A stretch of 64,000 nt of DNA from positions 9,367,375-9,431,374 of the forward strand of contig CAIIXF020000005.1 in assembly GCA_903813345.2 (NCBI GenBank). Reading direction: 5' to 3'. The translations under genes and the position numbers were made by a program. This document shows, one piece after another, positions 25,284 to 38,600 of the stretch. The DNA comes from Owenia fusiformis. Its lineage: Eukaryota > Annelida > Polychaeta > Sabellida > Oweniidae. The notes below the pieces were generated by a model, which worked only from the letters and a program-made list of their open reading frames with translations, had not been told where the DNA came from and ran no database searches. Positions within the stretch are counted from its first letter, which is position 1; each line of letters starts with the position of its first letter.

Positions 25284-28200
25284 GGATGCAGTAAATAATG
25301 TTTCCCTGATAGTACATTAGGCTACCTTATTCTAATAAGTATTTGGGTCTTTTATGCAGCAATACATACTTTTCACCAACATACCCCTGCATTATGTTTG
25401 GCCTTATATTTGTCATATTTTAGCATGCTATATCTTCTGCATACTACTCTAAAATTCGTACACAGCTACAGTACAGTGCTACAATTGTTTTCATTTCATG
25501 ATGACGTTACATTATTCATTTTGATGATTGATGAGTGAATTCAAATTATGTACATATTCTTTCACATGATTATTTTTTTGTTGTCACTGTAAAGCGGTTC
25601 AATGATAATGATATGCTCCATTATTGTACGGTGAATCTGACTTGTTTTGTGTATACTGAAGGACATGAATTTTCTTTATTTCAAAACCATCAATTTTAAT
25701 TTATTTTATTTTTTTAATTTAAAAAACACAAAAATATCACTGCTATGCATGAATTATATATTTCGAGAGAGACATGATATGGCTTAGTAAGCATTGCAGG
25801 TTTTCAAGACGAAATCTTGATCATATGTAAAATTGTTCATCAAAATAGACTTCAAGACAACACCTTATTCACAATACATTGTAAAGAGTGGTGAACATGT
25901 TATCAAGTTTAAGAACATACTTTATTTGTCTTTAACTTGGCTAGTATGTTTTCTGTTAGATTTTGAGCGCTGTTTAAATTGATTTTTTTTGATCGAAAAT
26001 TATTGAAATAGTCATCTCTGGGCAAAACGTGACAATGTTCTTGATTGAATTGGCACTTTTGACAGTAAGCAGTCATTGTAAAATGAAAGGTGATATGAAT
26101 CCATAGTTAATTGAACAAAAACCTCTGACTTATTGAATTCTATAGGGAGTTAAACAACTATTTGATAATCAAATTCACCAAACTAAAATGCTTGCCAAAT
26201 TAAATATAAGAATGGTACAAAATTTTTACACATGAAAACATATTTTCAAAAACTAAGATATTCTGATGTGAATAAGTGAAACTACAGTAATGTATATTTT
26301 TAATGTCTGACTCAGGAGTCAGAGATGCTGTTTTGTCTTCTACACAATCAAAACCAATTTTGTTGATAGACAGTAAAAGTTAAAAAAAATCATTGTAAGA
26401 GGACCGCTTTTGATTGACTCACATGTTGAGCCTACAGAAACACTCACTTGTTTCACGCTCCCCAAAGTATTTTTGTGTAACGAAAGATTGGTGAGTTGTT
26501 AAGCAATTGATGTAAGCGGTCATATAAAGGATTTTGAGCAAAACCTTTACAACAACCCGTGATGATTTAACCATATGGCTTTTTAAATGTTGTATAATTA
26601 AATGCGTAATAATGCATCTCAATTTACAGTATGCAGTACTATTATATGAGCTAGTACTATAGTATATATGTATGAGGTCAAGTTGAGTTTGTAGGATGCG
26701 GATAAAACATACAGGATGAGCCAATAAGTTAGTTACACATAATGCTTACATATGCTACACAATACAATACAATACAATACATTGCAAAATTAGTATCTTT
26801 CCAGTGGAAGGTTCTTTATTAGCCACTCAACTGGCCAAGAGAATTTAGTTCTAAATAAAAAAAAAATGACAATCTCTGAGCAAAAGTCAATGTAGAATAG
26901 TGACAATCTTATAGTCCCATCCTGTATACTGTTTTATTCATGTAAAACATGCACAATATAAAATGAAATATTATGAAATGTAGATATCAGATTTTCAAAT
27001 ACATTGGCTTTCTACTCTTAGTACATGAAGTAATGTGTCATGCGTCATTTAAAAATGGAAGCAAACTACATCTTTAACTTGAACCAAAAGCCTAAAGAAT
27101 CACTAGAACTCTTCAAAACTAAAAAACAGAAATTTTCAAATCACCAGAAAAATATTTGGCGTATTTGTGAATATATAGTTATTTAATGATTGGCACCCTA
27201 AGAGGTCAGACCAAATGATCAATGAGTTGATTTTATTTTGTAGAGGGTTTATTTGTACTAAGAGTAAGAAAATAGAAATAAATTGGTGTTTCCCAATTAT
27301 TAAAAGAGCGAACCTTTTGCCATTAGAATTGTGATCTATGTCAATATGTATATTATCATTAATTATGATTATTTTAGAGAAAATGAATTAATTTCTGTAG
27401 TTACCATGGTTACCTATATATAACATGTGCAATATGAATCATTTCTATAATTTAGTAGTTGGTATATATTATAATTATGTATATATATTTGTTATATTCA
27501 ATTGTATTATTCTTGATTTATAGTAATATTTAGTAATGCTCCAATTGGGCAATTACTTGCTCATCTGATGCAGACCCGTAGCCAGGATTTGCCAAGGTGG
27601 GGGAGGGGGGGGGGGGGTAACTTTTCAAAAAATTCCAGGGGGGTTCACTAGCTTCACTTAAGACAATTTTGGTGCAAATATGGCCAAAATCACTTGAAGA
27701 GAGTTCAAATGGTGAAAAACGGTATTACTTTGAAAGAATTTTTGACCAGGGGGTGGAGGGCTGGCTACGGACCTGAATGTAATGTAATGTTGATATAATA
27801 TGTTGAATGTGTCGGATCAGTTTGGTAGAATAAGATTATCTTGATTTGGATTTACTGAAATCATTGAAAATAATCCACTCTGGAAAATTGGAAATTGCTT
27901 CTCAGGAGAAAAAGAATTGGCCTGTTATATTTTTTCTAATCCTTAAATAAATCAAAATTGAATAAATCAGATTTTGTAATTTGAGCCATCAATAGACTTT
28001 AATACAGATCTTCATTCCTGTAAATATTGGAGCTTGAGAAAAATAGCTCACATAGTTAGTGAATAAATTACGAGATGAGAAATTCAAGCCTCTGTATTTC
28101 AGGGAAATGGCTGGAACTTTGTATCAAAGTCTTTTTATTGTGCTTTTCAATTTGGGATATTTCAGAGTCAGGCTCCTTTTTCTCCTGAAACAATTATTGA

Positions 28201-29577
28201 ATTACCCAAACCTATTTAATGAATAGAATTTTTAAAGACTTGTGTTATAAATATCTGCGATATGATTGATGGAATATGATGGGTGGCAGCTATGTGACTT
28301 GTCAGATTACAGACAATTACTGTAAGCATTAGTTTACTTACAGCAAAAACGTTCATGCAAAGTGCTTGTTGCATTAGATTTTCAAAATCAAAAAATGGCT
28401 GAAGCACAGTGACAAAAAGAAAAAGGAACAGTACATTGACAAAAAGAAAAAGGAACAGTGAGTTTTAAGAAGAAATTATGATAAGTTATATTTTAATGTG
28501 TCATTTCTGTATGAAAGAATTTTCAGTGTGTCATTACTGTATTAAAGTATTTCCAATGTGTAGTTTCTATGACAATTTTATTTCTCTGTAAAATCGCTAT
28601 TACTACCACATGGCTGTATCGCTGTCTTACCATTTATGTGTATTTACTGTAAAGTACAGGAGGGTTGGTTGCATGTGGTTGCTATGATTTGATTTGGTAC
28701 AAATGGCTATATTTGTATTTTGTGTGTTCTTGCATATTTAGAAACTGAAAATATGGAAATATGTAATATAGATGATATATTTGGAAAACAAAATATACTG
28801 AATTTTTGTTGTATTATTGTTGTGAAAGGTGCTTGAAGTTAATACTTTTTATACTCTCCACAGATATACCTCTCTCCTTGTGTGTTTGTGTGTGTGAAGG
28901 GGGGGGGGTACAAGGGGTATGTACAACTAATAATCCTTAAAATAGTACCGAACCATTAGTTTTAATGATAAAAACTTAACAAATTTTTAATCTGCCTTCC
29001 AATTGCTTTAATGGAAACTAAAATTTCAAAATACAATTTTCTCTGAACCATAATATTCATTTGTTAAAATTTCTCACTTATTTTCAACTAATTTTATGAG
29101 ATGTGTGATGTCAAAAAATTATTTTCATGAGAATGCAATAAATTCACAATTCTTCCTTGAAATTCTATCATGACATGTGTACTGTACTTGATAACATTTG
29201 GTTAGACTACAATATAAGCCGAAGTGGCCATCTTTACATAGGGCCTGAACCTGACAGATTGAGAATGGTGCAGTATGTTTGTTTGTTTGCCCATACAATA
29301 TGGATAGGAAAGTTTGCATTGTTTGAAGAGAAATCTGAGACTAACATTACATGTATGTTAGTCTCAGGAGATATCTAATAGTCTATCACAAAAGTATTTC
29401 AAGTGGCCATTCTTTTTTTTTATGTTAGTCTCAGGTAATAATTAGAGCTGATTGTGATTGATTTGCAACTATGATAATAAGCGAATTGATAAATGCATGA
29501 ATCTCAGTAAAAATAATTTATTGTGAATTCAGAGGCTTTGTTGAATCCAAATGAGAGCATCAGTGACTTGAAATGTT
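25284..29577. other. Zinc-finger 3' UTR and intergenic DNA before STRIP
   Basis: AT-rich DNA with no convincing coding. AATAAA at 27946 and 27961 are candidate polyadenylation signals for the zinc-finger gene, which would mean a long 3' UTR. Includes an (ACAAT)n run near 26760, a MITE (27569-27775), short tandem duplications near 28410-28455 and a hairpin at 29334-29367. Confidence 0.5.
27569..27775. mobile_element. MITE with CAGRCCCGTAGCC ends
   Basis: Left end CAGACCCGTAGCCAGGATTT and right end GGCTGGCTACGGACCTG, with a poly-G run inside. Shares its interior with 31172-31372. Lies downstream of the zinc-finger gene's coding region. Confidence 0.8.
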
Positions 29578-29634
29578 ATGCGTAAATTGTTTTTTCCACA
29601 TCAAATAGATGGCAGCATTTGTCTTATGTTCAAA

Positions 29635-32600
29635 ATGTCAATTGAGGTTGGACCGAATAAACGAGGACTTCCCAAGTTAAGGGACCTTTTACGGCGCCAG
29701 AGAGGGGAATCGGAGGTAATTATACCATCATTGTATTATTCGATTTCAAATGATTGTAGAGAGATGTGATTTTGGCCAATCTATTGCTTTATTTACATCG
29801 AAAAAGCGGTCAAGATTTGGTTAATAATTGTATAACCCTATTATCGCCCAATTAATTAAATTTTTTCATGAATTTTTATCCTCAAGTCTTTTGTTACTTT
29901 GCTTTGACTGGTATTACGAAAAGTTACAAAAACGGAATTTTGTGTTTTCAAAGAATCTAACTAGAAAATAAGAAATGAGTTAAGAGGGGCATCTTCAGGG
30001 TGGCCTCAAGTGTTGAATTTTCTGTAGATAACTTTATAAGAATAGACTAAATTCAGTTTTTGGAAAACACTGGACAAAACTTTTTATACAATTTTCATTT
30101 TCCAGAAGTGGTGTTAACAATAAATAATAAAAAAAGAGTTAAATGCTGAAATTGTGAATATCATGTTATAAAATTGAAGAAAGAGTATTTTTGCTGCTCA
30201 CATGTACAGTACAGTAATCTTCCTGTCTGAGCATAAATTCAATTGGACGATGATTCAAATTCAATTTGAAATCAATCCTTTCCATATTCCTTTAAAGTGC
30301 CTGTCTTGAGTTATGTAAGGTTGGATATTGTAATTTCGATTTTCTAGTAGTACATTTACAATGTACATATGTGATCTATATGGAAATCCGACAGACAAAT
30401 ATATGAATACATAAAAACTTTCAAAAGTCCCGATGCATCCCTCTATATAATAACCGTTATCTATCTGATGACAAGTGTGAGGTTAAGGTTGGTAAGGCCT
30501 GGCCAGATAACTATACCTCCTCGCTGTGTGTGCTCCATCCATTGAACTATTCACAGTGGAACACCTATGACTGAACACATTCCATAAGTTTGGTGAATGT
30601 CTTTTGTTAGTTTTTATATGGAACACCACTATAACAGACATGCTCATAGTTGCTGTGCACTTCATTATTGTAGTTTTCAAGTTTACTGGATAAGTGTAGG
30701 GTTGTTGCTATGAACTATATAACGATGACCATGGATATGACACAAAAAGAGGTCATAAGTTCAAGTTCAAAATCTTACAATTCCTAAATCAATTGCAGAA
30801 TTATTTTGAAATTGTACCATGTCTTTTTGCAGAGTATGCCAGACAGCCCCGACTTAGAGTTTGTGTACGATGACGCTGATACCTACTTGGCTGAAATATC
30901 AGGTAATGTGACTGATAATATCTTTCTGTCACCACAAAGAATCTTAATTAGTTCACAACTTTAAATCATAAAATAATCTAAATCCAAGAATATAAAGGCA
31001 AATGGCCAATGTAAAGCTTTTTGAAAATGCATGCTTTAAAAAATCCCCACTCTGGATTTTTTGTCACTATATCTTGGCACTGATGGTTTGGCATCGTGGT
31101 TGGCAAAAGGAATTCATTGAATGCCCATGCAATAACTTACCAGGTAGTGACATTCTGTCATATTAGTCAGGCCCATAGCATGGATTTGCCAAGGGGGGTT
31201 CACTTTTGAAAAATTCCAAGGGGGGTTCACTTGTGACAATTTTGGTCCAAAAATGCCCCAAATCACTTAAAAAGTGCTCAGAATGGTGAAAAACTGCATG
31301 ATTTTGAAAGATTTTTTTGGCCAGGGGGGGGGTTTCGCTCAAACCAATCGAACCCCCTGGCTACGGGCCTGTTAGTTTAACTGTCTGGTATAATTTGAGT
31401 TATTTTACAAGGAGATGGGATATCTTAGAAAGGCCCCTCAACAGAATAGTAACATCATCTAACTGCTCTTTAACTTTCTGTTTCAGAACTCTACAGTTAT
31501 ACAGAGGAAACTGAATTCCCACAGAACAGAAATGCATTTGAAACACTTTTCCCAAATAGTAAGTTACCATGAAATATGCTGTAAAGAGAGCCTTTCTTTT
31601 AACAAACCATGTGATTTTCCTATTCATGGATTCAAATCATCTTTCAAAGCATGCACATACATGTGCATAGATTATGAATTTGCACATGATATTACAAAAG
31701 AACATCATTAAGTTTTGTCACCATGTGTTGTCTTAGCTCGTATTTGCGAATGCAACTAACACCTGTCAGCTCCCGGATTAACCTACTATTTTATGGGCAA
31801 CTCATTTGAATATGAAAAGTGCCTGCCACTATTCCATTCATAAATAGATTAGTTGGTATTAAAATAGAAAGTTAATCCGGTAGTCAGTTGCAGACAGCCG
31901 TTAGTTGCATTCCCGAATACAAGCTTTAAAAGTCAGAATAAAGGTCTTGCAATATTTCTGTGGTCACTTAGTAACAAAAAGGGATTAAAATATCGAAAGA
32001 AGATGTTGTTAATGGCAGATTGTATTCCTGTTGCTGAATTAAATCTCAAACAATTTATTATTATTTCCATTTTATTTAATAAACGTGTCATAAAAATACA
32101 AGAATAAGAAGGGATGCGTACTGGTGAATAATGAATTGAAGGAATTATTCATTAAATTTTTTTTAGCTCGATGGTTGTCGATAGGAGATGAAGAGAGAAA
32201 AGTGATTTTATTAAATCTACTTGATCGCATAGAAGTTAGTGGACACAAAGAGCGCATACAGGCCCTCCAAGCATTGTTATACTTAGTCCAAGGTAAGTAT
32301 ATTGTCAGTAAAGAGCCCTATGCAATAATCTAAAACTAGACTTATGTGGCAGTTTAAAATATCTGAAATTTAACAAATGGATATTGTTTCGTGAGAAAAT
32401 AACAGTTGGATATTCACAAGGGATTGATGGAGTAATTCGTGCACTTCCAAGTGATCATCAAATCAAAAAGACCCATTTAGACTGTGTAATGTCTCCCAAG
32501 GATTTTTTCAAAAGGGTACAAGGGCCCCCCCCCGTACAAGTAACTTAAAGTCAATAATATACTAGTACCAATTTTTCATGAAATTCCATATGTATTTGAG

Positions 32601-35600
32601 ACATATTTTTAACTATGGGTGCAAAAATCGTTTAGGTGCTTGGGAGATGACTGCTCAACTTTGTTATTCTTAACATCTGTTTTGCATTATTTAGGTGTAT
32701 TTGGAGAGTGTGAAACAGAAGATCAGCAGGTTGACATGACGGCACATAACTGTTACCTCGTCTATGAAGTTGGGGTATTCGCTGTTTGTGTGTCTTTACT
32801 CAACATGGAGTCTGAGTATGTTTATTAATGATCTCATTTTATTTTCAACAGTTTTTTATTATTAAAAGGTGACATCATTGTATAGTGAAAGTATACCAAG
32901 TTATATCTTAGCTTATTAATATCATTTGGAAAGTATTGTAGTTGTGAATCTCATTTGGTTAAGTACATCTACTTCAGAAATATGCTGACAAAATGTGTTA
33001 AGATAAAAGAGACATTACTTAGTTCTAGAGGTGTCAAGTATTAACCGGTTAACCGGTTAACCGCCGATAATGCCTTGACCGGTCTGTGTTTTTATGGGCG
33101 GTTAGTTGACCGTGTATAATTCTGTGATTTCCCGCGCTTATTTTGCATGCTAATCCGTTTGGTTTTATGGTGTCAGTTTCACGTAAGCTACTCATACATG
33201 CCATAAGTCCTATAACTCCTTACAAACATCCAATCAGGAACTTTAATCCCTGGCATATTGCTTTCCCGCGCTTACTTTGCATTTTAATCTGTTTGTTTTT
33301 CAAGCGTCAGTTCCATGTGAGCTACTCATACATGTGATAGGTCCGATAATTCCTTACAAACATCCAATCAGCAACTTTAATCCCTGCCACATTGCTTTCC
33401 CGCGCTTACTTACATAGAATAGAGTAAAGCTTGACGAACGTAAAAAATAAGCGCCGATATATCATTTTTCCAGTTTGTTTCAACTTTCAAGATCGAAGAT
33501 GAAGATTTCATTTGAAATTATCAGTCCAAATTTCCCGCCGGTTAACCGACTTTAACCGGTAAAAACCCCCGGTTAACCGGTTAATGCTCAAGCGGTTAAT
33601 TGACACCACTACTTAGTTCAGTTTGTTTATGATATTACAAATTTGTTGCTTCTTAATTGGCATAACAAATGGTGGCGACATTTTGCATGTTAATGCTTTG
33701 TTACATTTGATTTCTAATGATTAAATTGTTGCACAGACTGAGATCTATTTACCAAATTGGTCATATGAGACTTTAAATGAGATCGATTGTATATTTGTAG
33801 GAATGTAAATGCCGCATCAGCTGCACTTAGAAAACCTGCTGTCTCATTGGCTGATAGTTCAGATCTCAGGTTTGTGGCTTATATTTCTTTAGTATTAAAT
33901 CTATCTAGACATATGTGACTTACAAAAGCATTTAGTATAGGGGTCGAGCCAATAAGTTTGGCTTTTTTTGAGTTATAGGATTTTTGTTGGCTTCATTGGT
34001 AAGTCTATGGAATCATCTAGTTGTCCATGTGCCCCTCCAACTGCCTTACAATCAGTGCATCAATAGTTTTCATATGTTCAGCATGCATAGGAGAACAACA
34101 TGGCAACTTGAAAAGTATGTCAGAATTTTTGATGATGTACAATGTACATGTATTGTATCACCAATTATTAAAAATGTATTTTTTTATTAACTTTATTTGT
34201 TTTGTGCCATTTAGTATCGTTGCAATGTCAAGTTGAAAATAGACATTTAATACAATACAGCAAAATTATTGATTCTACCAAAACACCTATCAATAATTTA
34301 GTCAGTTGTTTTATTGATTGAACATTTTTCAAGATTCTACAATAAAATTCGACTAATGAGTGATATTAAACACATTTGCATTTTATATGTGTTATATATG
34401 CATGATGATTAAAGGCCCCATGCAAAGTCGGAGAATAGTGGTTTAAACTTAAGATGGGGCCTTTAACATAATATTAGATGGTTACTCTGGGTAGTGGTAC
34501 TCGGGGAAAGAAGGAGCTGTTTTCAGAGCATTTTCATCCACCATGGATGCAACCCATGTTCGCCCATATTCATCCACTTGTTTCCTCTCTCTCCTAAGGT
34601 CTTTGCAGGTACCTTTGAATCCCCACATGAACCAGCGTATATCGTTTATGATTCGACCTTTCTCGTTCACACAATCAAGTGGATGTTCACATCTGGGTAG
34701 AAATAAGAAAATATAAAGTGTTATATGAATGAAGTTGATACAGGAAAGATTTGTTCCGCAGTATGGGAGTTTTTTTGCATTATAGCTATAGGTTTGATTT
34801 ACAAAACTATGGCAGACATCTTAATAAAGTTCTCCAAATGTAACAGACAGGTCTAAATCCATAATTGTTGTTTTTGTTTAATGTAATCTGTAGAGAAAAA
34901 AATCTAAATCAGAATGGTATTTCTCTCATATAAATTAGGACATATTCTATCAGTTATCACACGTTTCAGCATGTGATACAGGAAATATTCCACGAAAGGT
35001 AATACTGTATCATCCACGAAAGCGAAGCTTGAGTGGTGATACATTGTTACCCGAGTGGAATATTTCCTGTATCACATAAGCTGAAACGTGTGATGACGAT
35101 TTTATCACATGTCTAGGAATTTTGAAGCATTTTGATTTGGTCAGTTATGATTGTGTTCAGAACCCCGTGTACTTCTGGTAACTATTATAATTTTTGATTT
35201 CGCTTTGAAACAATATGACGTCATACCGTTGTATTCGTACTTGTTTGTGAAATAGTATGACGTCATATTGTTTTCCTTAGCTAGAAGTGATATAATCAGT
35301 GACGTCACATCGTTGCTATTGATCATCACTGGTTGCCTCTAGTAACGTGTGAGACGGCCGTGTGAGACGGGAAAACTCACACGGTGATCAACCAATCAGA
35401 TTACTGGAATTTTACAGAGCATGTGATAAATGTATTTCCTAATTGTTTCCAATTCTTTTATAATTTAGTCGTTCATTAATATATTCCATCTGTGTCGCAA
35501 ATGAAAAAATTAGATCATACGATATTCACTTTTTTACAACTTATGCCCTGCAATACCATTATTAACATATAAATAAGATACATGTATATTGTAAGTTATG

Positions 35601-38600
35601 AAATAAATAAAACTAAACATACATACTTGACAGTCTGTGATGAACATTCTGATCCATGCTTTCTAGCGCAATGTTTGCAGCATGTGTCACACAAGACACC
35701 AGGCACCAATTGACAATCAGCTGATAGTACAACTGGAGGACATTCCTCTACTTTACATTGTGTGCAAGAATATGCATCCGATACTGACAGTTCAAGTAAA
35801 ACTATCAAAATCAATGAGATAAATTGGACGCATTTGCTTTGAGTTTTCATCTTGCATTTATGAGAGCTGATATAAGGTTATTGCGTTTTATTGGTTGCGT
35901 TTTATTGGATGATTAAATTGAGCTATTACAAGGACTGGGTTATTTCCTCTATATTCAGGAGTCATTTATTTCAATAATTTGTAACTGTTCAAACAGTTAA
36001 TGTTCATTGCTAATTTTGTATTTTTCTTCTTTGGGAAATTTAAACAACTGATCATTATGGTGTTTTTAGTTCGGTTAAAATATCAGTGATTTTAGACTGA
36101 CCCTCAATGTCCTCTATATAATATTGTACTTTCAGACTGACCCTCAATGTCCTCTATATAATACTGTATAAGTGGTAATTTTGCCTAATCATTTAATTTG
36201 CCTATTTCCTCATTTTTGCCAGGTTCGGAAAATTAAATGTCGGAAATATTGTCTTTATAATGTTATCCAATGGGAGGTTTCTTGTCATTAGGAAAATTAA
36301 AATTAGGAAAATGATGAAATTTGACCATTCGGAAAATTAACCACTCGGATTAAATACCACTTATACAGTATTGTACTTTCAGACTGACCCTCAATGTCCT
36401 CTATATAATATCGTACTTTCAGACTGACCCTCAATGTCCTCTATATAATATTGTACTTTCAGACTGACCCTCAATGTCCTCTATATAATATTGTACTTTC
36501 AGACTGACCCTCAATGTCCTCTATATAATATTGTACTTTCAGACTGACCCTCAATGTCCTCTATATAATATTGTACTTTCAGACTGACCCTCAATGTCCT
36601 CTATAATATTGTACTTTCAGACTGACCCTCAATGTTCTCTATATAATATTGTACTTTCAGACTGACCCTCAATGTCCTCTATATAATATTGTACTTTCAG
36701 ACTGATCCTCAGTGTCCTCTATATTATATTGTACTTTCAGACTGACCCTCAATGTCCTCTATATAATATTGTACTTTCAGACTGACCCTCAATTTCCTCT
36801 ATATAATATTGTACTTTCAGACTGACCCTCAATGTCCTCTATATTATATTGTACTTTCAGACTGACCCTCAATGTCCTCTATATTATATTGTACTTTCAG
36901 ACTGACCCTCAATGTCCTCTATATAATATTCTCTTTTCAGACTGACCCTCAATGTCCTCTATATAATATTGTACTTTCAGACTGACCCTCAATGTCCTCT
37001 ATATAATATTGTACTTTCAGACTGACCCTCAATGTCCTCTATATAATATTGTACTTTCAGACTGACCCTCAATGTCCTCTATATAATATTGTACTTTCAG
37101 ACTGACCCTCAATGTCCTCTATATTATATTGTACTTTCAGACTGACCCTCGATGTCCTCTATATTATATTGTACTTTCAGACTGACCCTCAATATCCTTT
37201 ATACCATCCTTAATGTGCATATGTCATTTCAGACTCATCCTCAATGTTCTCTATACAGTTGTCGAGACACTCAGGCACAAACATGAAAACGATTCGGAAG
37301 AAGAAGAAAAAACAAGACAGCTTTTCATCACAGAGCTTGGTTTGTTGTTCATTTCAGCTTAAATTTTCATGAACTCCAGTGTAAACAAATTAATTGTTCA
37401 TTATGAAATATTTCAAGGCATAATGTTTTGAATATTTATTACAGAAATTTATAAAAATCTTCAATGAATGAAATCGGTCATTCCAAATCTTTTAGATTCA
37501 TTAAAGTTGAAGCTAACTATTTTATTTTCCAATTCAGATGCTGCTTTTGAGCTTTTATATATTCATGTTTAAAGCCATATTTCCTAAATAAATGTGTAAA
37601 CTGTAGTATCTATGAACTTTCATAATATTTGATTGGACACGCTTGTGATTGTTTAGGTTCTGCTATGTATGAAGAGGAGACCCTGGCAGTGATCCTATGT
37701 GGAATGATAACAAAGTTCTGCAATGGAAGTGCTCCACATTTCCCCATGAAGAAAATATTGCTTCTTATCTGGAAGGTCTTGCTGGTAAGCTAGCAATGTT
37801 CCTTGAGTTATGGAAATATTTTTCTTAAACTAAGCGAAGTAAATTAGTTAAAGTTTTGTACCTGTTAAATTTTATTTTCATTTTTTAATATGATGAGCTC
37901 AAGCTCAAATGCACCGTAAGGCAGAAAGAAGTTATAATTTAGCCTCAATGCAAGAGAATATTGATGATGCAAGAGAATATTGGTGATGCAAGAGAATATT
38001 GTTCATGCAAAAGAATATTGATGATGCAAGAGAATATTGATGATGCAAGAGAATATTATGATGCAAGAGAATATTGATGATGCAAGAGAATATTATGATG
38101 CAAGAGAATATTGATGATGCAAAAGAATATTGATGATGCAAGAGAATATTGTTGATGCAAGAGAATATTATGATGCAAGAGAATATTGTACCATTGCAGG
38201 TATCTTTAGGGACACTTCAGGACTGTTATGAAAGGAAGAATAATGCAAGGGAAGCAGCTGGCCTCCCCAGATACCCAGAAAACACACTAGAAGTTAGTAT
38301 AACTCTGTTCAGATAATAATGTTAACAAATGGGTATGCAATACTTCTGTAAAATGAATAACTCCCAGGTTAAATGCTCTAATGTGTCCATTTAGATACGT
38401 TATGAGTCTTATGTTATATGAGAACTGCCAAATATGAAAATCTATGGTAAACACAATCATGACAAATTAATCAGATTCGCCATTTTCGTGAATTTGTTCT
38501 AAGATTTGATTCGGCATGCTTTAACCCATATTTTCAAGGTTTGTAAAAGTATGAGAGCAGCCTCCCCACCTGCCAGTGCTGCAGACCTCATAGAACAACA

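Noticed and set aside
36091-37232. Possible CRISPR array (regular 40-bp repeats)
   Set aside because: Units are contiguous with no unique spacers, the genome is animal, and the unit matches a STRIP exon junction.
37932-38141. Minus-strand repeat ORF (HHQYSFASSIF-type)
   Set aside because: Reading of the 20-bp minisatellite; no start context or homology.
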